Shown: positions 15,381-20,158 of the stretch, piece after piece
Layout: the number at the start of each line of letters is the position of its first letter
Numbering within the stretch: position 1 is the stretch's first letter
DNA from: UBA2653 sp964572685
GTDB taxonomy: Bacteria; Pseudomonadota; Gammaproteobacteria; Legionellales; Legionellaceae
Direction: 5' to 3'
Assembly (NCBI GenBank): GCA_964572685.1
Contig: CAZNFJ010000034.1
Coordinates: forward strand, 1 to 20,158
Length of the DNA stretch: 20,158 bases
Notes under the pieces: model-generated
What the model was told of the DNA's origin: nothing
What the model saw: the letters and a program-made list of their open reading frames with translations, nothing else
Database searches by the model: none
Translations under genes and position numbers: made by a program

Positions 15381-17027
15381 ATGAGCTTAGAAGCGGAAAA
15401 AAATCCCAATCATTTTATTGCCCACATGATAGAAGAAGATTTGCAAAACGGTAAATATGCCTCCTTAAATACGCGTTTTCCTCCAGAACCCAATGGTTAT
15501 TTACACATCGGGCATGCTAAGTCTATCTGCTTGAATTTTGGTTTGGCAGAACGGTATCAAGGTCAGTGTTTTATGCGTTTTGATGACACCAATCCTTTAA
15601 CCGAAGAGCAAGAGTATATCGATGCTATTTTAGAGGACGTTTTGTGGTTAGGTTACCAATGGTGCGCTATTACTCATTCATCGGATTACTATGAGTTTTT
15701 ATATGAGCGTGCTTTGGAGCTGATTGATAAAGGTCTTGCGTATGTTGATGCATCCACAGCTGATGAAATTAAAAATACCCGAGGCACTTTACAAGAACCT
15801 GGAAAAAACAGCCCATATCGAGATAGACTTATTGCTGAAAATCGGGATTTATTTGAACGCATGCGCAAAGGTGAATTTGCCGATGGACAATTGGTTTTGC
15901 GTGCTAAAATTGACATGAGCTCACCCAATATTAATATGCGTGATCCTGTGCTATATCGTATTCGCCATGTACCACACCCTCGAACTGGAAATGACTGGTG
16001 CATTTACCCCATGTATGATTATGCGCATCCATTATGCGATGCCATTGAAAAAATTACTCATTCTTTATGTACGCTTGAATTTCAAGATCACAGACCTTTA
16101 TATGATTGGTTTATCGCCAACACCACAGTACCTGCTAAACCAGAACAAACCGAATTTAGTCGTTTGAATGTCTCTCATACGGTAACCAGTAAGCGTAAAC
16201 TTCGTCAATTGGTTGAAGAAGGCCATGTTGATGGTTGGGATGATCCAAGATTACCGACCATTCGTGGCATGCGAAAACGTGGCTATCCACCCGAATCATT
16301 AAGAAAGTTTTCAGAAGTGGTTGGCATTTCTAGAAGTGATTCCATTATTGATATGAGTATTTTGGAAGAATGTGTTCGTGAGTCATTGAATGCGAAGTCA
16401 TTGCGATATATGGTGGTCGAAGACCCCATCAAGGTTGTGATTAAGAATTTTCCAGAAGAAGATATTTTAAGAATGGCTACTTTAAATAATCAAGACCCCA
16501 ATGCGCCAACCAGACCTTTGCATTTGACAAAAGAAGTGTTTATTGAACGAAGTGACTTTATGCAAGATCCACCTAAAGATTTTTATCGATTGGCCCCTGG
16601 TAAAGAAGTGCGCTTGCGCCATAATTTTATTATCCGTTGCGATGAAGTAGAGTTGGACGATAAAGGCCAAGTTAAACTTATCTACGCTACAGCTGATTTA
16701 GATACCTTGGGTCAAAATCCAGTGGGGCGCAAAGTCAAAGGCGTGATTCATTGGGTTAGTGCAAAACATTATCTTCCACTGGAAGTGACTTTATATGATC
16801 GCTTGTTTAATCATGAGAATCCCGCAGCATTAGATAACTTCACTGATTATTTAAATCCACATTCGCAAAGTAAAAAACATGCAGTTGCTGAAATGGGTTT
16901 GACCGATTTGCCTTTAAATTCAGTGGTTCAGTTCGAGCGAGTGGGATATTTTAAAAAGCTTTCAAATGACCACTTTTCTCGTGTGGTTGATTTAAAAAGC
17001 ACATGGGAAAAATTTAAAAAAGGATAA
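15381..17027 (+). CDS. glnS: Glutamine-tRNA ligase
   Basis: A class I aminoacyl-tRNA synthetase that charges tRNA-Gln. The 548-residue protein has the HIGH motif within PPEPNGYLHIGHAK (34-47), the following RFDDTNP, and the KMSKS-type loop VTSKRKL (268-274), where E. coli has VMSKRKL. The C-terminal half (about 340-548) is the two-barrel anticodon-binding region. The length is as in E. coli. The absence of glutamyl-type features and the match to GlnRS around LEFQDHRPLYDW separate it from GltX. AAAGG precedes the ATG. The stop is separated from the cysS ATG by 3 bp. Confidence 0.97.
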   Translation: MSLEAEKNPNHFIAHMIEEDLQNGKYASLNTRFPPEPNGYLHIGHAKSICLNFGLAERYQGQCFMRFDDTNPLTEEQEYIDAILEDVLWLGYQWCAITHSSDYYEFLYERALELIDKGLAYVDASTADEIKNTRGTLQEPGKNSPYRDRLIAENRDLFERMRKGEFADGQLVLRAKIDMSSPNINMRDPVLYRIRHVPHPRTGNDWCIYPMYDYAHPLCDAIEKITHSLCTLEFQDHRPLYDWFIANTTVPAKPEQTEFSRLNVSHTVTSKRKLRQLVEEGHVDGWDDPRLPTIRGMRKRGYPPESLRKFSEVVGISRSDSIIDMSILEECVRESLNAKSLRYMVVEDPIKVVIKNFPEEDILRMATLNNQDPNAPTRPLHLTKEVFIERSDFMQDPPKDFYRLAPGKEVRLRHNFIIRCDEVELDDKGQVKLIYATADLDTLGQNPVGRKVKGVIHWVSAKHYLPLEVTLYDRLFNHENPAALDNFTDYLNPHSQSKKHAVAEMGLTDLPLNSVVQFERVGYFKKLSNDHFSRVVDLKSTWEKFKKG

Positions 17028-17030
17028 GTG

Positions 17031-18398
17031 ATGCTTTCTGTATTTAATTCCTTAAGTAAACAAAAAGAAGCGTTTAAGCCGATTATCCCCGGACAAGTAT
17101 CGATGTATGTCTGTGGGGTGACGGTTTATGATCATTGTCATTTGGGACATGCCCGTTGTATGGTGGTCTTTGACATGGTTGCCCATTATTTAAGACACTT
17201 GGGTTATCAATTAAAGTATGTGAAAAATATCACCGATATCGATGACAAAATTATTAAAAAAGCCATACAGACGCAACAAACTTTTGATATGGTCAGTCAA
17301 ACATACATTGAAAGTATGCATCAAGACGCAACATGCTTGGGCATGAATGCGCCCGATGTCGAGCCGTTGGCGACAGAACACATCGATGATATGTTGTTGA
17401 TGATCCAAAGTCTTATGGATAAGGGCTATGCCTATCTGGCACAAAGTGGCGATGTTTGTTTTGCAGTGGAAAAATTTAAAGCCTATGGACAATTGTCCAG
17501 ACAAAATACCGAACAACTCATCGCTGGTGCTCGAGTGGATATTGCCGATGACAAACGATCGCCTTTGGATTTTGTCTTATGGAAATCTTCAAAACCAGGA
17601 GAGCCTGCTTGGGAATCTCCGTGGGGACTAGGACGTCCTGGTTGGCATATCGAGTGTTCTGCTATGGCAAAAGCCCATTTGGGAGCGCATATTGATATTC
17701 ATGGCGGCGGTTTGGATTTACAGTTTCCACATCATGAAAATGAAATCGCCCAATCTGAGGCCTGTAATGGTGAGCATTTTGCCAATTACTGGATGCATGT
17801 GGGGCTTTTACAAATCAATCATGAAAAAATGGCTAAATCAACAGGCAACTTTTTAACCATTAAAGAGGCGTTGAATCAATACCATCCCGAGGTTATCAAA
17901 TGGTTTTTTGTGAATGCACATTATCGAAGCCCTTTGAACTATTCTGAAGAGATGTTAACGCAGGCTTATAAATCGCTACAAAGACTTTATCAAACTTTAA
18001 AAAATTTTGATGGTGAAGTGGATGACCCCATCGATGAGTCTTGGTTTTCACGTTTTAATGAAGCCATGTGTGATGATTTTAATACATCAGAAGCCATTGC
18101 AATTATCTTTGAACTCAATACGCTGATTAATAAAGATAGACAAGCGCAATGGATTCCAACCCTCAAGAAAATGGCGAATTTGCTTGGTGTTTTATATGAA
18201 GAACCACAAGATTTTTTACAATTCAGCGTAAGAACACAAATTTCTGAATCAGAGATTTTGTCTTTAATTGAACAAAGAAATCAGGCCCGACTTGAAAAAC
18301 GCTACCAAGATGCAGATGATATTCGAAAGCATCTTTTAACCCAAGGTATTGAGTTAGAAGATGGTGCATCAGGTACCCAATGGAGAAGGAGGGGATGA
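17031..18398 (+). CDS. cysS: Cysteine-tRNA ligase
   Basis: A monomeric class I synthetase that charges tRNA-Cys, with a catalytic zinc that selects cysteine. In the 455-residue protein the expected zinc ligands are Cys28 (MYVCGVTVYD), Cys209 (GWHIECSAM), His234 and Glu238 (FPHHENEIAQSE). The HIGH motif is HLGH (37-40) and the KMSKS motif is KMAKS (266-270). The C-terminal anticodon-binding part ends with the usual LEDGASGTQWRR. ATG 17031 is chosen over GTG 17028 because AAGGA lies six bases upstream, inside the end of glnS. It is the last gene of the truA-glnS-cysS block. Confidence 0.97.
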   Translation: MLSVFNSLSKQKEAFKPIIPGQVSMYVCGVTVYDHCHLGHARCMVVFDMVAHYLRHLGYQLKYVKNITDIDDKIIKKAIQTQQTFDMVSQTYIESMHQDATCLGMNAPDVEPLATEHIDDMLLMIQSLMDKGYAYLAQSGDVCFAVEKFKAYGQLSRQNTEQLIAGARVDIADDKRSPLDFVLWKSSKPGEPAWESPWGLGRPGWHIECSAMAKAHLGAHIDIHGGGLDLQFPHHENEIAQSEACNGEHFANYWMHVGLLQINHEKMAKSTGNFLTIKEALNQYHPEVIKWFFVNAHYRSPLNYSEEMLTQAYKSLQRLYQTLKNFDGEVDDPIDESWFSRFNEAMCDDFNTSEAIAIIFELNTLINKDRQAQWIPTLKKMANLLGVLYEEPQDFLQFSVRTQISESEILSLIEQRNQARLEKRYQDADDIRKHLLTQGIELEDGASGTQWRRRG

Positions 18399-18429
18399 GC
18401 TATCCTTTTCTATTTTTCTGTCAGTAAAC

Positions 18430-18451
18430 GACTCTAGTCAAGGCTAGAGTC
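18430..18451. repeat. Inverted repeat after cysS, possible weak terminator
   Basis: GACTCTAG (18430-18437) and CTAGAGTC (18444-18451) pair perfectly over a six-base loop, 31 bases after the cysS stop. No proper T-run follows (AAAGAAAATTTTAG). The 18452-18600 stretch holds no gene I can see. Confidence 0.45.
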
Positions 18452-18600
18452 AAAGAAAATTTTAGATAGGTTTTTGTAAAGATTTATCTGAGGATTTGTA
18501 TGGTTTTAACGCAATGTATAATTGAATATAATTTTTTCAAACGGGGTGTAAGTTTTTAATATATTTGAGAAATGTTTACGGGTGGTACTTTATCTAAAAT

Positions 18601-18624
18601 GAACTCCAAGCCAGCTTGGAGTTC
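18601..18624 (-). terminator. Hairpin terminator of the protease/Cys-rich transcript
   Basis: GAACTCCAAG (18601-18610) and CTTGGAGTTC (18615-18624) form a perfect 10-bp stem with a four-base loop. On the - strand it follows the Cys-rich gene stop by 14 bases and is followed by ATTTTAG, a short T-rich tract, consistent with an intrinsic terminator. Confidence 0.6.
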
Positions 18625-18638
18625 AAAAGGATAGATGT

Positions 18639-18794
18639 TTAGTGCTTGCACATGCTGCAACCACAGTTTTCATCAGATTTATAGGTGACAGCTTTATGAT
18701 TTGAACATCGTTCTTTAGCTGTACAAGAGAGACAAGCCCAGCTTTGACTCGTTAGACTTAAGAAAATTAAACATGTTGTGATGATTGTTTTCAT
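18639..18794 (-). CDS. Small exported cysteine-rich protein, 51 aa
   Basis: The start at ATG 18794 gives a signal peptide (MKTIITTCLIFLSLTSQSWA) and has AAGG about nine bases upstream; an upstream ATG at 18857 would add an unlikely N-terminus. The mature part, about 31 residues, has six cysteines in the order CxxC, C, then CxCxxC at the end, plus two His. This suggests disulfide bonding or metal binding outside the cytoplasm. It lies 66 bp downstream of the secreted protease gene on the same strand and is followed by a hairpin terminator, so the two are probably one transcript. A link in function, such as inhibitor or partner, is only inference. Family unknown. Confidence 0.65.
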   Translation of the reverse strand: MKTIITTCLIFLSLTSQSWACLSCTAKERCSNHKAVTYKSDENCGCSMCKH

Positions 18795-18860
18795 AATAAA
18801 TACCTTACTATCAATGTGAAGTCTTTTAATGATACAGGAGCCATAAAAGGCACACAAGAT

Positions 18861-19883
18861 TTAATTATTTCCCCAAATCTCTTCTAGCTCTACGGTTAAA
18901 TGCATGAAGTAATCATATGACATGTAATAATCGCCATGATCACCTGCTTGACTACCCCAGGAGTTTCTTAGGGTGAATAAACCTTGGTGAGGGTGTCCTT
19001 GTTCATCAATGGCAACGGCATCATCATCATAGCCCGTGATGACCATGGCGTGACCTCCCCAAAGCCAGGTGTTGTGTTCAATATCGTTAATTGCATTTTC
19101 AATATTTTGGGTAAAAATCCAGGTATCATTTGCGACATGATGTTGGCCTAATGCGCCTACGCCACCAAACATTCCGGGAATTAATACTCCAATCAGTACT
19201 CGGTGTTCATGACGAAGGGCTTCTTTAGTGTGATTTAAGATCTGCGCTGCAGGGATGGTTTGATAAAGCCATTGATTAATATCATAGAAATTTGACCAGG
19301 AATCCACTCCTGCTGATTGAAGAGATTGACTCATGGTTTTATAAAGAACAGGTGAAGTGGGTTCAGAAATAGAAAGTGACTGAGCAGGGTATTCTGTCAT
19401 TCCACCGCACCCCATATTTTTTTGTTGCGATAGCGAAACAATCCCGAAATCATCAAGACGAGATAAAACTTGTCGAATGCTTTGTCCATCCCAACCACTG
19501 CTTTGAAAGCCATTTTCAGCGAGATATTGTCCAAGGCTTAAGCTACATAATTCACTAAAGGATTGGCCAGAAAGTGCATTGATCGCGGCCATACTTGCAA
19601 AGGTCACACAGCTACCGTGTGGTCCCTGGTCCTGGACAGGAACATCATGCATTCCCAATTGTATGCTTGAGGCATGAGATTTTTGCACTGTAAATGGAAA
19701 TGCCTGGGCATTTTTCTTTAAAGTTTTTTCCATTTCTCTGGTCAATTGTACATGCATGAGGGTGACTTTTTGATGAGTAGGATTGTCTAGTTTTCGTGTC
19801 AAAGTGCCTGAAAAGCTCAAGGGAATTTGTGAAAAACTTTGTTGGCTAAATGCAATAACAAAAATGAGAAGGAATTTGAACAT
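18861..19883 (-). CDS. Exported C1 (papain-like) cysteine protease
   Basis: The 340-residue protein begins with a signal peptide (MFKFLLIFVIAFSQQSFS). A pro-region-like stretch to about residue 78 follows, then a papain fold. The catalytic set is visible: oxyanion Gln86 and nucleophile Cys92 in QDQGPHGSCVTFAS, His278 in WGGHAMVITGYDDD, and Asn307 in LRNSWG. It is therefore likely an active peptidase in the periplasm or secreted, for example by type II secretion. Legionella species export C1-type peptidases of this general kind. ATG 19883 is chosen because it starts the signal peptide; a GTG at 19907 is also open. A TATAAT promoter lies about 35 bases upstream. The small Cys-rich gene follows 66 bp downstream. 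The natural substrate is unknown. Confidence 0.9.
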   Translation of the reverse strand: MFKFLLIFVIAFSQQSFSQIPLSFSGTLTRKLDNPTHQKVTLMHVQLTREMEKTLKKNAQAFPFTVQKSHASSIQLGMHDVPVQDQGPHGSCVTFASMAAINALSGQSFSELCSLSLGQYLAENGFQSSGWDGQSIRQVLSRLDDFGIVSLSQQKNMGCGGMTEYPAQSLSISEPTSPVLYKTMSQSLQSAGVDSWSNFYDINQWLYQTIPAAQILNHTKEALRHEHRVLIGVLIPGMFGGVGALGQHHVANDTWIFTQNIENAINDIEHNTWLWGGHAMVITGYDDDAVAIDEQGHPHQGLFTLRNSWGSQAGDHGDYYMSYDYFMHLTVELEEIWGNN

Positions 19884-19918
19884 GTTAAACAGCTTACTTG
19901 AAGTCACATCATCTGGAA

Positions 19919-19947
19919 ATTATATAATTAATATCTATCATTTTGAA
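19919..19947 (-). promoter_or_regulatory. Promoter of the C1 protease gene
   Basis: On the - strand TTCAAA (19947 down to 19942), 17 bases, then TATAAT (19924 down to 19919). The -35 overlaps one arm of an inverted repeat. Confidence 0.45.
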
Positions 19948-20033
19948 ACATAATTCTCTCTATATAGCAAAAAAAATCTATTTGTACGGAGATATTGGCA
20001 ATAATTACCAAATGCGAATTGTCTCAAAATGAT
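19937..20033. repeat. Widely spaced inverted repeat upstream of the protease gene
   Basis: ATCATTTTGA (19937-19946) and TCAAAATGAT (20024-20033) are exact reverse complements 77 bases apart. Between them TTGGCAATAATTACCAA (19995-20011) is a near-perfect palindrome. These could be operator sites in an intergenic region; no regulator is in the window. AT-rich chance pairing is possible. Confidence 0.35.
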
Positions 20034-20158
20034 TAAAGTTATAGAAGGAAATAATAAAATTGATAGAGCTACGTTTCTTCAATAATCGTCGAACATTCAT
20101 GAAGTATGAAGCGGGCGAGAATTTTAAACCAATTTTAAGAGAAGTTAAGATATAAAAT

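Noticed and set aside
18430..18451. A classical intrinsic terminator for cysS
   Set aside because: The stem is perfect but no run of T follows on the + strand, so it is listed only as an inverted repeat.
18795..18857. Longer N-terminus for the 51-aa Cys-rich protein
   Set aside because: Starting at 18857 would bury the signal peptide behind an extra 21 residues; the ATG at 18794 has an AAGG site upstream.

Overview
The window is AT-rich DNA from a Gram-negative gammaproteobacterium. The glnS, cysS, truA and folD proteins are gammaproteobacterial in type. The accessory genes point towards an intracellular lifestyle of the Legionellales kind: a giant ankyrin-repeat protein, a secreted papain-like protease and small exported Cys-rich proteins. 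The order-level placement is inference, since there is no rRNA or other decisive marker.

Left part (1-6318, + strand): a small unknown gene, an exported cyclase/formamidase-family protein, then a tight run of four genes. These are poxB (quinone-dependent pyruvate oxidase), glpK (glycerol kinase), a stand-alone E2-type acyltransferase and a divergent dicarboxylate/amino-acid:cation symporter. Gaps of 3 bp or overlaps suggest one transcript, read from a promoter just before poxB. The symporter lacks the arginine and acidic residues that define glutamate/aspartate carriers.

Middle part (6335-13385): the largest gene, on the - strand, encodes about 1,409 residues. It has a RelE/ParE-like N-terminus (tentative), a complete UvrD/SF1-type helicase core and a C-terminal ankyrin array with eight consecutive units of exactly 34 residues. 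It diverges from a tiny exported peptide gene through two promoter elements that are mirror images. A MATE efflux pump and a small Cys-rich exported protein follow. Then comes a decayed mobile-element patch: an IS66 transposase tail with an in-frame stop, abutted by the left end of a truncated IS5-type element.

Right part (13386-19883): a small, highly charged protein converges on folD. Divergently from folD runs a housekeeping block truA-glnS-cysS (tRNA pseudouridylation, Gln- and Cys-tRNA charging), packed with gaps of 12 and 3 bp. On the - strand at the end lie an exported C1 (papain-like) cysteine protease and, 66 bp downstream, a 51-residue exported protein with six cysteines after its signal peptide, ended by a hairpin. 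The last 250 bases hold the protease promoter region and a short, possibly frameshifted, coding scrap. I see no rRNA, tRNA or CRISPR array.
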